A program made the translations under genes and the position numbers. Below, one piece after another: positions 7,989-15,998 of a stretch of DNA of 64,000 nucleotides. Source of the DNA: Vasconcelosia minhoensis LEGE 07310 (GTDB lineage Bacteria; Cyanobacteriota; Cyanobacteriia; Phormidesmidales; Phormidesmidaceae); contig NZ_JADEXG010000005.1 of the NCBI RefSeq assembly GCF_015207255.1, forward strand, positions 62,001-126,000. The letters are read 5' to 3'. The notes beneath the pieces are model-generated. The model saw nothing but the letters and a program-made list of their open reading frames with translations, was not told where the DNA came from and did no database searches. How positions within the stretch are numbered: position 1 is the stretch's first letter; each line of letters opens with the position of its first letter.

Positions 7989-8129
7989 ATCGCGCTCATC
8001 ACCACTGCGAGCCAAGAGGACTCTCGCGGGCTAAATCGAATAGCCGCCCAGAGCAGCGGAAAAATCATCACATACTCAACCGGCGCGGTACCATCAAAGG
8101 CAATTAGACCAATGATGATCAGCTTGGAA
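7980..8129 (-). pseudogene. fragment of a MASE1-type membrane sensor domain
   Basis: On the minus strand this stretch reads LIIIGLIAFDGTAPVEYVMIFPLLWAAIRFSPRESSWLAVVMSAIALP without stops. It resembles part of MASE1, the integral membrane sensor domain of many cyanobacterial histidine kinases and diguanylate cyclases, where FPLLWAAIRFGPR-like segments are conserved. Both ends run into other gene scraps: Uma2 on the left at a HIP1 site and an IS5-type remnant on the right. No start codon or effector domain is present. It is about 50 residues, so the call rests on pattern recognition. Confidence 0.5.
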
Positions 8130-8360
8130 GCAAGTCTTCGAAGCCCTTAGCGAGGACAGTGGCAACGAATATCAGAGGATTGATGCCACCATCGTTTTCG
8201 GTTTACTACGATAAAACCCCCTACAAAGCGCGACATCTGATAGAGAACTTCTTCGCCAAATTGGAGCAATACCGGGCGATTGCAACGCGCTTATGATAAG
8301 CGAGCCATCAATTTTTTAGGGGCTGTTTATCTGGCCGCTTCTGTGGTTTGGCTTAATTGA
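8125..8360 (+). pseudogene. IS5-family transposase remnant with internal deletion
   Basis: From 8125 the sequence reads WKQVFEALSEDSGNEYQRIDATIV, the N-terminal part of IS5-family transposases up to the first catalytic Asp region. It then joins directly to YYDKTPYKARHLIENFFAKLEQYRAIATR, the C-terminal catalytic Glu region, so the middle of the DDE domain is missing. One extra base near 8293 shifts the frame, after which YDKRAINFLGAVYLAASVVWLN and a stop complete the usual IS5 ending. No terminal inverted repeats were found. This is a dead fossil of a mobile element. Confidence 0.8.
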
Positions 8361-8500
8361 TGATACGCCCTAGTAATCCTCAACCAGATACCCTGCAATT
8401 TATTCATCACAGACTTCGACAATACAGCCCCATGCATCCTGACTGCGGGTGCATAAAGACTGGTCACTCTCATTGGCTCACCGGTAGGGGGAGTAACGTC
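8361..8500. other. non-coding stretch between IS5 remnant and small exported ORF
   Basis: No convincing coding frame, structured RNA or terminator was recognised here. A short forward frame starting at 8357 has no protein-like character and was not accepted. Confidence 0.4.
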
Positions 8501-8641
8501 TTAGAGGTAAAAGGCTGTACAGGGTTGAGTACTATTACCTTGCCCAATCTCACAGTAGGTAGGACTAGTGTCATGCACTAGGTATTCAGGTTCATTAGCC
8601 AAGCTGGCGGTAGCCCAGAGTAAGCCCAGACTCGGTAACAC
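8501..8641 (-). CDS. possible small exported protein, start damaged
   Basis: The minus-strand frame reads RKLFSLVLPSLGLLWATASLANEPEYLVHDTSPTYCEIGQGNSTQPCTAFYL and ends at TAA 8501-8503. The opening is a good signal peptide with cleavage expected after ASLA, and the short mature part has two cysteines. In-frame ATG is absent: the only starts are a GTG at 8639-8641, which would shorten the signal peptide, or an ATG at 8659-8661 lying one base out of frame. The latter overlaps the stop of the upstream gene, so a one-base loss may have broken an original fused start. The protein is unknown to me. Confidence 0.35.
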   Translation of the reverse strand: MLPSLGLLWATASLANEPEYLVHDTSPTYCEIGQGNSTQPCTAFYL

Positions 8642-8657
8642 AAGACTAAATAGTTTT

Positions 8658-9128
8658 CTAGCATACTTCTACATAGTCTCCCCATTGATTACGACCGACT
8701 ACACAGGAGGGTCGGGTCATCCCCTCTATAACTGCGGCGGCGATCATCCCGGTGAAGAGCATGGCAGCTTCCTGCTCCTGAGCCGCTAGCCTCTCCTGCT
8801 CTTCCATATAGGCCCGGCGCTGCTCTGGTGTCATCGCATTCCACATTTCCCGACGCTGCTCGGCTTCCTGAAGCGCGATCGCGTTTGCGGTGCGTTCTCG
8901 CTCGGCCTGCAGCTCAATCGCCTGCTGCCGCTCTTCCATAGAAGCTTCGTGGACTTCCTGACGGCGCTCGCCTTCTCTGTGCTGCTCATATACCCGCCCG
9001 GCCTCTCCGGCACCTCGGATAGCTTCCCGAACACCGTCTAGAAAGCCAGCATGAGCGGGACCCTGTACTAAAATCACTGCCAGTGCACCTAGGCTAGCAG
9101 CAGCACGAGTTGTGAAGTAGGTTGACAT
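8658..9128 (-). CDS. hypothetical exported coiled-coil protein
   Basis: A 156-residue protein with a clear signal peptide (MSTYFTTRAAASLGALAVILVQGPAHA, cleavage after AHA). Residues about 40-125 are rich in Glu, Arg, Gln and Ala (ERRQEVHEASMEERQQAIELQAERERTANAIALQEAEQRREM), predicting a long helix or coiled coil. The C-terminus, MTRPSCVVGRNQWGDYVEVC, has two cysteines that could form a disulfide in the periplasm. I do not recognise the family. The next frame downstream on the same strand also appears exported and Cys-containing, so the two may form a small unit. Confidence 0.65.
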   Translation of the reverse strand: MSTYFTTRAAASLGALAVILVQGPAHAGFLDGVREAIRGAGEAGRVYEQHREGERRQEVHEASMEERQQAIELQAERERTANAIALQEAEQRREMWNAMTPEQRRAYMEEQERLAAQEQEAAMLFTGMIAAAVIEGMTRPSCVVGRNQWGDYVEVC

Positions 9129-9231
9129 GACAAAAGTTCCTCAGATAATAGCAGTAGACTTTGGCCTCGCTTGTAGATTAATACATCCAAAAAAGAGGGT
9201 CAAATTAAGATTTTATAAACATGTGACAGAA

Positions 9232-9384
9232 CTATGGAGCTAGGCGTGCCTTCCCATAACGCTTGTCCAGGCAGTACCTGGCAAGCTCAGGCATCCAGTC
9301 CTGGAAGAGCTCCAGCAGCTGCTCGCAGAGCCAGCGAATCTCCAGCTGGGCATCTGCCTTCGAGCATAGGTCTAGCACATGCAT
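9232..9384 (-). CDS. possible 50-residue protein or gene fragment
   Basis: A minus-strand frame from ATG 9382-9384 to TAG 9232-9234 reads MHVLDLCSKADAQLEIRWLCEQLLELFQDWMPELARY and ends CLDKRYGKARLAP. The amphipathic helical pattern and codon use look protein-like, but no ribosome-binding site is evident and I do not know the family. It could be the tail of a decayed gene. Confidence is low because of its size. Confidence 0.3.
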   Translation of the reverse strand: MHVLDLCSKADAQLEIRWLCEQLLELFQDWMPELARYCLDKRYGKARLAP

Positions 9385-9498
9385 CAGGCTGCTGAAAATT
9401 CAGTCAAAACACGGTTGACGCATTGAGAATATAGGCATTTTTACTAAAAACCATTTCAAATGCTTTAAATCAGACTGAGCAGTTTACTTTTAATGCTT

Positions 9499-9804
9499 CT
9501 AGACCCGCTCGTCAAAACAGGTGCGAAAGCTGCCGTACTTGATCCAATACTGATATAGGTTGTGGTGAGGGGTATGAAGGCTGGCCTTAGCGTGGTAAAG
9601 AACGACGCGGCGGTGGTTGCCAATCCAAATCTTTTTCAGCGGCTCGACCGAGATCAGCGTGCCTCCCAATGCCTTGACGCAAGCCTGATATTTTTCAACC
9701 GTAGAATATTCCACGGTTTCCAGGATAAAAAAACTGCCTGAGCAGATCAGATGGCGGCTACGGATCCAAGCCTGCATTTTTTTCTGGGCCTGGGGCGGCA
9801 GCAT
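9499..9804 (-). CDS. hypothetical protein, 101 residues
   Basis: The frame encodes MLPPQAQKKMQAWIRSRHLICSGSFFILETVEYSTVEKYQACVKALGGTLISVEPLKKIWIG and continues to SFRTCFDERV. There is no signal peptide or membrane segment; it has a mixed alpha/beta look and several aromatic residues near the end (HHNLYQYWIKYGSF). I do not recognise it. It has no obvious operon partner: the NblB-like gene upstream on the same strand ends 62 bp away, with a repeat-like sequence between (ctatccttcggggctacgca, around 9867). It may be a real small cyanobacterial protein, but no function is proposed. Confidence 0.5.
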   Translation of the reverse strand: MLPPQAQKKMQAWIRSRHLICSGSFFILETVEYSTVEKYQACVKALGGTLISVEPLKKIWIGNHRRVVLYHAKASLHTPHHNLYQYWIKYGSFRTCFDERV

Positions 9805-9866
9805 GGTTGGATGGGGTAGTCTGATTCTTCAACTATATTGGAGAATCAGACTTGTAGCGCCTTTCG

Positions 9867-10757
9867 CTATCCTTCGGGGCTACGCAGCGTTGAGACGACC
9901 TGAGCTACGACCTGCTGGACCGATCGGTCGGCATCTTGCAAGAGAGGCTCTAGGGCCGCAGCGGCGTTGGGATCGTTCAGCTTGCCCAGGGAGATTGCGG
10001 CGGCCTTGCGCACATCGGCATTTGTGTCGCGCAGGCAGGCGATCAGCGGCTGCTAGGCTGACTCATACTGGCGGCGGCCCAGGGTCTCCGCCGCCGCGGC
10101 CCGCACCTCCGGAGCCAAGTCATTTAGCGACTCAGTGAGGATTACCCGAGCCTTTGAGTTGGGCTGATGATGGGCCAGGGGCGCGATCGCGCTCATCACT
10201 GCCGCTCGTACCGGTGCTGCCGGATGGCTGACCAGGTTATAGAGCGGTTCAGCGATTTCACTGCTGAGATGACTCAGCACCCAGGTCGCCTGCCCCCTGG
10301 CTTCCTCATCGGCGGCGGCGGCGACAATCTGCTTTACAAGTGTCTGCGCCGCTGGTTCACCCATCCGCCCCAGGGCGCTAGCGGCAGCGCTGCGAGTCGC
10401 CCGGTCCTCATCGTGCAGCAGGGCTCGAATCAGCCCTGGAACGGCTTCAGCGTCGTCAATCTGGGCCAGTGCCTTACTACAGCAGCAGCGCACCGTCGGG
10501 TGGGGATGCTGGGCCAGACCATCGAGTAGAAACGGCGTTGGGGCTTCGCCAATTCTGCCGAAGGTGGCAATCAGCGACTGCCTGGCCGTCTGTCGCGAGT
10601 CGGCTAGGCAGTCGATTAGCTGCTCTAGCCGAGTAGAGGTGGGCTCAAATATCAGCAGTTCGATTTCTTCATTGACCAGCGCAATCAGTCGGTCAGTGCG
10701 GTGCTGTGCTTCTGACTCTGCCGCCGACGGCTGCGGAATGGCCCTATCCTCTATCAA
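9867..10757 (-). pseudogene. nblB: HEAT-repeat protein resembling NblB, interrupted by an amber codon
   Basis: The reading frame encodes 234 residues of HEAT repeats (HPTVRCCCSKALAQIDDAEAVPGLIRALLHDEDRATRSAAASALGRMGEPA, WVLSHLSSEIAEPLYNLVSHPAAPVRAAVMSAIAPL) and ends ETLGRRQYESA at TAG 10053-10055. The same frame continues without a break for 61 more residues, QPLIACLRDTNADVRKAAAISLGKLNDPNAAAALEPLLQD and onward, to TAG 9867-9869. The two parts together form a roughly 295-residue protein. The layout resembles NblB, a CpcE/F-like protein needed for phycobilisome degradation, and the neighbourhood is the phycocyanin locus. It may make a shortened active protein, or be lost. The NblB name rests on remembered similarity; other HEAT-repeat lyase-like proteins are possible. 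Confidence 0.65.
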
Positions 10758-11065
10758 AGCTAGACCTCAGAATGGGGAAGGCATGAGCTGCCCTCATTAT
10801 GGCTTTTCACGCCGGGCGATGGATATTGCCGAAATTTAAAATTTACCCAATCCGCAAAATTAACAGTTCGTTCTTAATACTGTGGCGGGTTGGGCGGAGC
10901 TGACTTTAGGCTGCTTCTAGATAGAGCAACCGGTTGGGCAGATTAGCCTGCAGACAGATCAGCGCCGGGCGGAGTTGCAGCTTTTAGGTAAATCATCTAG
11001 GCTGATTGTTAACAAATGTTTCATTGTGCTCGTATCGCTTGACTGAGTCAGGCAATATTTTACCT
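10758..11065. promoter_or_regulatory. divergent gap between NblB-like gene and cpcS
   Basis: About 300 bp between divergent genes, so it should hold both promoters. It contains a locally AT-rich block around 10837-10880 and repeated GGGCGGAG-like motifs (around 10897 and 10966). I could not assign a sigma-70 box or NtcA site with confidence. Confidence 0.3.
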
Positions 11066-11626
11066 ATGGGTTCAATATCTATGGCCTTTCCCCGCTCAAC
11101 TGCCCCCCATCCCTCTACAGATGAAGCGATCGCGCTTCAGTTCTTCCGACAGTCCGCTGGCGAATGGGAGTCCCAGCGTCGCTACTACACCCTCAAGAGC
11201 GGCGAAACCCAGGAAGTGGTCAGTCAGATTACGGTCGAGTTTTTAGAGCCGGGCCACGTCCATTTGTTAGCGCTGGCTGAAAAGCACAACCTCGAACCAG
11301 AGCAGCCGCTGCTGGGCGGAGCTAAAGTGGTCTGGGAAAGCAGCTATATTGCGACTCAGCGCAAGCCTTCTAAGGGGTCTACCGTATTTGGTGTGCGGGG
11401 CAGCATTCTGTATCGAGATCGCGGCTTTGCTACTGCTAAGCCCGTAACCGCCGACTATCAGTTCCGCGATGCGCAGACGATGGTACTAAAGACGGCCTAT
11501 GGCGATTCATCCTTTGAAGAAGAGCTGAAGCTGATCGGCAATCGCTACCGCACCCGACAAACCATCATCTCCCGGGCGGGTGAGGAAGTAATGATTGGGC
11601 AGTATTTAGAGAAACGGCTAGCTTAG
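11066..11626 (+). CDS. cpcS: CpcS/CpeS-type phycobiliprotein lyase
   Basis: About 186 residues from MGSISMAFPRST; a Met at 11081 is the alternative start. The body matches the CpcS/CpeS/CpcU lyase family, a ten-strand beta barrel of the fatty-acid-binding type: FFRQSAGEWESQRRYYTLKSGETQEVVSQITVEFL, then GVRGSILYRDRGFATAKPVTADYQF and a basic TRQTIISRAGEEVMIGQYLEKRL end. These enzymes attach phycocyanobilin to the Cys82-type site of phycobiliprotein beta subunits and the alpha subunit of allophycocyanin. It sits directly upstream of cpcBA on the same strand, which fits a role in modifying CpcB. The subgroup (S, T or U) is not certain, though S/U is favoured over CpcT. Confidence 0.8.
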   Translation: MGSISMAFPRSTAPHPSTDEAIALQFFRQSAGEWESQRRYYTLKSGETQEVVSQITVEFLEPGHVHLLALAEKHNLEPEQPLLGGAKVVWESSYIATQRKPSKGSTVFGVRGSILYRDRGFATAKPVTADYQFRDAQTMVLKTAYGDSSFEEELKLIGNRYRTRQTIISRAGEEVMIGQYLEKRLA

Positions 11627-12057
11627 AACCTTCATTGGCCGTCAGGTAGCTAAAAGCAACCTTATTCGTACGGTTTGGCGGCCTCTTAGGCCGAAATGCA
11701 GGAGACTGCCGCGCCGTGTACAATTTGTAATATTTATGTCCCCCGCTGGCGGTGTATAAATAGACCTGAAGGCCAGACTGACATGGGTCAATCAAATGCC
11801 CAAGTCCCCTGAGAGCGGGTTCTTGAGCCCATTTCAGGGGAGTGAATTTTTGTTAACTTTCTTAGATTTCTCCCGCTTCGGCTTTAATCTTTAAAACGGG
11901 CGGGTGAGTTTATCTAAGCACTAACTGGGAGCTTTCGAGCCCTCTGGTCAGTCTGTGCTCAGCCTCTCCAGCGTAGTCGTCCGCGACTGCGTAGTGGGCA
12001 GATTTGCCCATGTTCGAACTAATTAGATTCAGCGAATCAAATTTAGGAGATTAGATT
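11627..12057 (+). promoter_or_regulatory. cpc operon leader and promoter region with hairpin
   Basis: The 431-bp gap before cpcB is typical of the long cpc leader. A nested hairpin lies at 11806-11840: outer arms CCCCTGA (11806-11812) and TCAGGGG (11834-11840), inner arms GGG/CCC. It is followed by ATTTTTG, so it may end cpcS transcription or act in the leader. The ribosome-binding site AGGAG lies about 10 bp before the cpcB start. Confidence 0.5.
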
Positions 12058-12576
12058 ATGTTAGATGCGTTTGCTAAGGTTGTTTCCCAAGCAGATGCTC
12101 GGGGTGAGTACCTCAGCTCTTCCCAGCTCGATGCGCTATCAGCCATGATTTCCAATGGCAACAAGCGCATGGATACCGTCAACCGGATCACCAGCAATGC
12201 TTCCAGCATTGTGACCGACGCCGCTCGGTCACTGTTTGCTGAGCAGCCCCAGCTGATCCAGCCCGGTGGAAATGCTTACACCAACCGTCGTATGGCTGCT
12301 TGCCTACGCGACATGGAAATCATTCTGCGCTATGTCACCTACGCCATTTTCTCTGGCGATGCCAGCGTTCTCGACGATCGCTGCCTCAACGGTCTGCGTG
12401 AGACCTACGTGGCTCTAGGTACCCCTGGCTCCTCCGTCGCAGCTGGCGTGCAGAAGATGAAGGAAGCCGCGATCGCGCTTGCGAATGACCCCAACGGCAT
12501 CACCAAGGGTGACTGCAGTGACCTCATGTCTGAGGTCGGCGGCTACTTTGACCGGGCGGCTGCAGCCGTTTCGTAG
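12058..12576 (+). CDS. cpcB: C-phycocyanin beta subunit
   Basis: A 172-residue protein, the exact usual CpcB length. The bilin-binding Cys82 lies in [19 protein letters not shown] and the second, Cys153, in [14 protein letters not shown]; Asn72, the methylated residue of beta subunits, is present in PGGNAY. The N-terminus [21 protein letters not shown] is characteristic. CpcB pairs with CpcA to form the (alpha-beta)3 trimers of phycobilisome rods in the thylakoid-bound antenna. An AGGAG ribosome-binding site precedes the gene. Cys82 is probably loaded by a CpcS-type lyase and Cys153 by a CpcT-type enzyme; no CpcT was seen in this window. Confidence 0.96.
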   Translation: MLDAFAKVVSQADARGEYLSSSQLDALSAMISNGNKRMDTVNRITSNASSIVTDAARSLFAEQPQLIQPGGNAYTNRRMAACLRDMEIILRYVTYAIFSGDASVLDDRCLNGLRETYVALGTPGSSVAAGVQKMKEAAIALANDPNGITKGDCSDLMSEVGGYFDRAAAAVS

Positions 12577-12688
12577 GGTTCTGTTGGTGCTTTTAGCATC
12601 AATATGACATCGGCTAGCCAAGTCGCAGCAACGCGATGTTCGCTAGTGCTCTGTTCCATTGGTAAATTATCTGGGAGATATCCACAAA

Positions 12689-13177
12689 ATGAAAACTCCT
12701 TTGACTGAAGCAGTTTCTTCTGCTGATTCTCAAGGCCGTTTCCTTTCTTCGACTGAGATGCAAACCGCTTTCGGTCGTTTTCGTCAGGCTGAAGCCAGCC
12801 TGGAAGCTGCTCGCAAGCTGACTCAGAACGCTGACAGCTTGGCTAAGAACGCAGCTCAAGCCGTCTACAACAAGTTCCCTTACACCACTCAGATGCAAGG
12901 GCCTAACTACGCGGCTGACCAGCGCGGCAAAGATAAGTGTGTCCGTGACATCGGCTACTATCTGCGCATGGTGACCTACTGCCTAATCGTTGGCGGTACC
13001 GGCCCCATGGATGACTACCTGGTTTCGGGTCTGGCTGAAATTAACAGCACCTTTGACCTGTCTCCGAGCTGGTATGTCGAAGCGCTGAAGCACATCAAGA
13101 GCAACCACGGCCTGAGCGGCGACCCCGCAGTTGAGGCTAACTCTTACCTCGACTACGCGATTAACGTTCTCAGCTAA
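12689..13177 (+). CDS. cpcA: C-phycocyanin alpha subunit
   Basis: A 162-residue protein from [21 protein letters not shown], the usual CpcA start and length; the ten upstream in-frame codons are not conserved. The bilin-binding Cys84 is in [30 protein letters not shown], and the end, [11 protein letters not shown], is typical. Phycocyanobilin is attached by the CpcE/CpcF heterodimer encoded downstream. I considered phycoerythrocyanin (PecA), but PecA has RDIDHYLR and YCCVVGG, which are absent. A GGGAG site lies 5-10 bp before the ATG. It is 112 bp after cpcB in the same operon. No cpcC or cpcD linker gene follows. Confidence 0.96.
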   Translation: MKTPLTEAVSSADSQGRFLSSTEMQTAFGRFRQAEASLEAARKLTQNADSLAKNAAQAVYNKFPYTTQMQGPNYAADQRGKDKCVRDIGYYLRMVTYCLIVGGTGPMDDYLVSGLAEINSTFDLSPSWYVEALKHIKSNHGLSGDPAVEANSYLDYAINVLS

Positions 13178-13214
13178 ATTGGCCCCTTAGCCTCCGTGGT
13201 TAGAGCCCAATTTG

Positions 13215-13270
13215 ACCCAGAGAAGTATGCGATTACTGGAAGCCTCTAGTGATTGTTTGCCTCTCTGGGT
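13215..13270 (+). terminator. hairpin after cpcA, probable partial terminator
   Basis: ACCCAGAG at 13215-13222 pairs with CTCTGGGT at 13263-13270, with a second weaker stem between them and TTGTTATTGT after. A leaky terminator here would set a high cpcBA to cpcEF ratio, as in other cyanobacteria. Confidence 0.6.
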
Positions 13271-13311
13271 TTGTTATTGTGGGGCTGTGATTGTTTCAGT
13301 TTTGATGTTTC

Positions 13312-14160
13312 ATGTCTGATATTGCCGATGCGCCGCCGCTGACGATTGACCAGGCGATCGCGAATCTACAGCAGACCGACGACCCCGGCCTGCGCTACTA
13401 TGCCGCCTGGTGGATAGGCCGATTTCGGGTGAATCACCCCGACGCGATCGCGGCGCTACTGGCAGCGCTGGAAGACGAGCAGGATCGCTCCCCCGACGGT
13501 GGCTACCCACTGCGGCGAAATGCGGCCCGAGCCCTGGGCAAGCTCGACAGTTCTCTAGCCGTCCCGGCCCTGCTCAAATGCCTGGACTCCAGCGACTACT
13601 ATGTCCGCGAGGCGGCGGCCCAGTCGCTAGAAATGCTGGGCGACCCGGCGGCGGTGCCGGGTCTGCTGAATCTGCTGGCAGGGGGAGTAGAAGCCGCGAT
13701 CGCGGTGCCCGACAAGCCCCACCTGGTGCAGCCCTACAACGCGATTATCGAAGCGCTGGGAACGCTCGGCGATTGGCCCTTGGTACCTGAAATTATTCCC
13801 TTTCTCGACCATGACCAGCCCCAAGTGCGTAACGCGGCGGCGCGGGCGCTCTATCAGCTCACCGGCAAGCCTGAATATGCCGAAAGGCTAGTCGAGGTGC
13901 TGTACTGTCCCGACCTGCAGCTGCGGCGCTCTGCCCTGATGGACCTGGGGGCAGTGGGCTACGGGCCAGCGGCAGGCGCAATCGCCCGTACCCTGGCCGA
14001 AAACAGCATGAAGCTGATTGCGCTCAAGGGCGTTCTGGAGCGTCAGCTCTGCCCCGATGACTTTGAAGGCCGACTTGAGGACTATGCCAAACGTTTCGAC
14101 CCGCTGTCTCTATCGGCCCCGGCAATAGAGACCATGGCCCTGATGGACTCGCTGCTGTAG
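13312..14160 (+). CDS. cpcE: phycocyanobilin lyase subunit CpcE
   Basis: A 282-residue HEAT-repeat protein. The signature LRYYAAWWIGRFRVNHPDAIAALLAAL is at residues 28-54 and repeats follow (YPLRRNAARALGKLDSSLAVPALLKCL, YYVREAAAQSLEMLGDPAAVPGLLNLL, PQVRNAAARALYQL, LQLRRSALMDLGAVGYGPAA). CpcE and CpcF form the enzyme that joins phycocyanobilin to Cys84 of CpcA. The gene follows cpcA after the hairpin and is four bases ahead of cpcF, so the two are one transcript. The ATG at 13312 fits the family; no strong ribosome site precedes it. Sequence is GC-rich with several HIP1 sites. Confidence 0.93.
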   Translation: MSDIADAPPLTIDQAIANLQQTDDPGLRYYAAWWIGRFRVNHPDAIAALLAALEDEQDRSPDGGYPLRRNAARALGKLDSSLAVPALLKCLDSSDYYVREAAAQSLEMLGDPAAVPGLLNLLAGGVEAAIAVPDKPHLVQPYNAIIEALGTLGDWPLVPEIIPFLDHDQPQVRNAAARALYQLTGKPEYAERLVEVLYCPDLQLRRSALMDLGAVGYGPAAGAIARTLAENSMKLIALKGVLERQLCPDDFEGRLEDYAKRFDPLSLSAPAIETMALMDSLL

Positions 14161-14164
14161 CCCT

Positions 14165-14845
14165 ATGTCAGACCAGTCAGATCAGCTTCAAACCTGTCTC
14201 ACGGCAGTAGAACAGGCCGACTCAGCTGCCGGTCTGGCTGCTGCTGTGGCTGCCTTAGCCGCCCTCAAAGATGAACGGGCGGCTGAGATGCTGATCCAAA
14301 CGCTAGGATACAACAACCCCGGCGCGGCGGTCGCGGCGGTAGACGGCCTGATCAAGCTGGGTAGCCCAGTGGTGCCGCTGCTGCTAGCTCAGCTAGACAG
14401 TGATAATTACGGGGCGCGGGCCTGGGCGCTGCGAGCCTTGGCAGGCATCGGCGATCCGCGCGGGCTAACGCTGCTGCTGAAAACGGCCACCGATGATTTT
14501 GCGCTTAGCGTGCGGCGGGCGGCAACCCGTGGGCTCGGCATCATCCAGTGGGAAGCGCTGGAGCCGAAGGCACAGCAGGCGGCCCAGGCAGAGGTGAAGA
14601 CGGCGCTGCTGCAAGTCGTCCGCGACCCGGAATGGGTAGTGCGCTATGCCGGTATCGTGGCAGTTCAAGGGCTGGCTATGGCCGTTGACGACCACAGCAC
14701 AATCGCCGCGATCGAGGACTGCCTCCAAGAGCGTATTGCAGCGGACGAAGTCCTAGCCGTCAGGGCGCGGGCGCAGTGGGCTGTGCAGCAGCTGGCCCCA
14801 AAGTCAGCCCCAGAGCCCGCTTTAGACGAGCAAACCCCAGACTGA
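14165..14845 (+). CDS. cpcF: phycocyanobilin lyase subunit CpcF
   Basis: A 226-residue HEAT-repeat protein with the CpcF pattern: AAVAAVDGLIKLGSPVVPLLLAQLDSDNYGARAWALRALAGIGDPRGLTLLLKTA, then VRRAATRGLGIIQW and PEWVVRYAGIVAVQGLA, which is the family hallmark. It is the partner of CpcE in attaching bilin to CpcA. The gene starts four bases after the cpcE stop and its TGA is two bases before the next gene, PanE-like, so that gene may be cotranscribed. The C-terminal extension (SAPEPALDEQTPD) is variable in the family. Confidence 0.92.
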   Translation: MSDQSDQLQTCLTAVEQADSAAGLAAAVAALAALKDERAAEMLIQTLGYNNPGAAVAAVDGLIKLGSPVVPLLLAQLDSDNYGARAWALRALAGIGDPRGLTLLLKTATDDFALSVRRAATRGLGIIQWEALEPKAQQAAQAEVKTALLQVVRDPEWVVRYAGIVAVQGLAMAVDDHSTIAAIEDCLQERIAADEVLAVRARAQWAVQQLAPKSAPEPALDEQTPD

Positions 14846-14846
14846 C

Positions 14847-15827
14847 ATGTCAGCTCCCAGACGCTACGCCATCATCGGCACTGGTGCAATTGGCGGCTAT
14901 TACGGGGCGCGACTCCAGCAATCAGGCTGCGAAGTGCATTATTTACTCCGTAGCGACTATGACCCGGTCCGCCAGCAGGGACTACGGGTTGACTCGACAG
15001 CGGGGGACTTTATGCTGCCTCGGGTCAATGCCTATAGCAATCCAGCCGACATACCCCCAGTCGATGTCGTCATCATTGCGCTCAAAACCACTCAGAATGA
15101 TCGGCTAACCGAGCTGCTGCCGCCTTTACAGCCGGAGACGATCGTTCTAACGCTGCAAAATGGGCTGGGGATTGAGTCAGACATTGCCCGGCAGCTCCCC
15201 GGTCGGACTATTTTGGGAGGGCTTTGCTTTATCTGCTCAAACAAGATCGGCCCGGGCCACATTCGCCATTTGGACTATGGTCAGGTTTTGCTTGGGGCCT
15301 ATGATGCAAGCGGCCAGCCAGTAGGAATCACAGAAATCATGAGCGCGATCGCGCAGGACTTCAGCCAGGCCCAAATTCCTATAGACCTAACCGCCGACCT
15401 ATTTATGGCCCGCTGGCGCAAGCTGGTCTGGAACGTGCCCTACAATGGCCTGTCAGTGGTTCTGGATGCGACGACCGACGAGCTGATGGCCGATTCCGGC
15501 ACCCGCGCCCTGGTTGAAACGCTGATGGCCGAGGTGGTTGCTGCTGCCAATGCCTGGGGTGAGCAACGTTCTCCTGGACAGAATCGCACCCTGCCCCCGT
15601 CGCTGATTGCCGAAATGTTGACGACGACTGACCAGATGCAGCCCTACCGTACCAGTATGAAGCTGGACTATGACGAAGGTCGGCCGCTGGAAGTCGAAGT
15701 GATTTTAGGCAATCCGGTAAGTGCCGCTTTGCAAATGGGGGTTGCCGTACCACAGATGCAGATGCTCTATCAGCAGGTTCGGTTTTTAGATTCTCTAACC
15801 CATGGGCGGGGTTCGATTGCACCGTAG
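14847..15827 (+). CDS. panE: 2-dehydropantoate 2-reductase family protein
   Basis: A 326-residue ApbA/PanE-type reductase. The NADPH-binding loop is IGTGAIGGYYGARLQQSG at residues 10-27, the family KTTQNDRL and LQNGLG motifs follow, and the C-terminal domain has the catalytic Lys-containing WRKLVWNVPYNGLSVVL and later TSMKLDYDEGRPLEVEVILGNPV. It reduces 2-dehydropantoate to pantoate for coenzyme A synthesis, though many bacteria hold several paralogues with unclear substrates. It begins one base after the cpcF stop, so it is probably read from the cpc transcript; there is no known functional link to phycocyanin. The true panE of the organism could be elsewhere. Confidence 0.8.
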   Translation: MSAPRRYAIIGTGAIGGYYGARLQQSGCEVHYLLRSDYDPVRQQGLRVDSTAGDFMLPRVNAYSNPADIPPVDVVIIALKTTQNDRLTELLPPLQPETIVLTLQNGLGIESDIARQLPGRTILGGLCFICSNKIGPGHIRHLDYGQVLLGAYDASGQPVGITEIMSAIAQDFSQAQIPIDLTADLFMARWRKLVWNVPYNGLSVVLDATTDELMADSGTRALVETLMAEVVAAANAWGEQRSPGQNRTLPPSLIAEMLTTTDQMQPYRTSMKLDYDEGRPLEVEVILGNPVSAALQMGVAVPQMQMLYQQVRFLDSLTHGRGSIAP

Positions 15828-15998
15828 AAAGATAACGAAGCCCGAATCATTTTTCATAATCAATAATCAGGCTCAGTGCTCTTAGCCGCATGTCCCTTAT
15901 TGATTAAACAAATGAGAACCTCGATACAACCTAAATCCAGATGGTGGAGAAAGCCCGTAATCAATCGCCGGGCCTGGACTTGGGAAGATGCTAATAAC

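Noticed and set aside
7563-8360. A functioning insertion sequence
   Set aside because: The IS5-like part lacks the central catalytic region and has a frameshift; no terminal inverted repeats.
11565-11795. Minus-strand 76-codon frame in the cpcS-cpcB gap
   Set aside because: Partly overlaps cpcS and has no protein-like features.
12058-13177. Phycoerythrocyanin (pecBA) rather than phycocyanin
   Set aside because: PecA signatures (RDIDHYLR, YCCVVGG) are missing and CpcA ones ([13 protein letters not shown]) are present; the lyases downstream are CpcE/F, not PecE/F.
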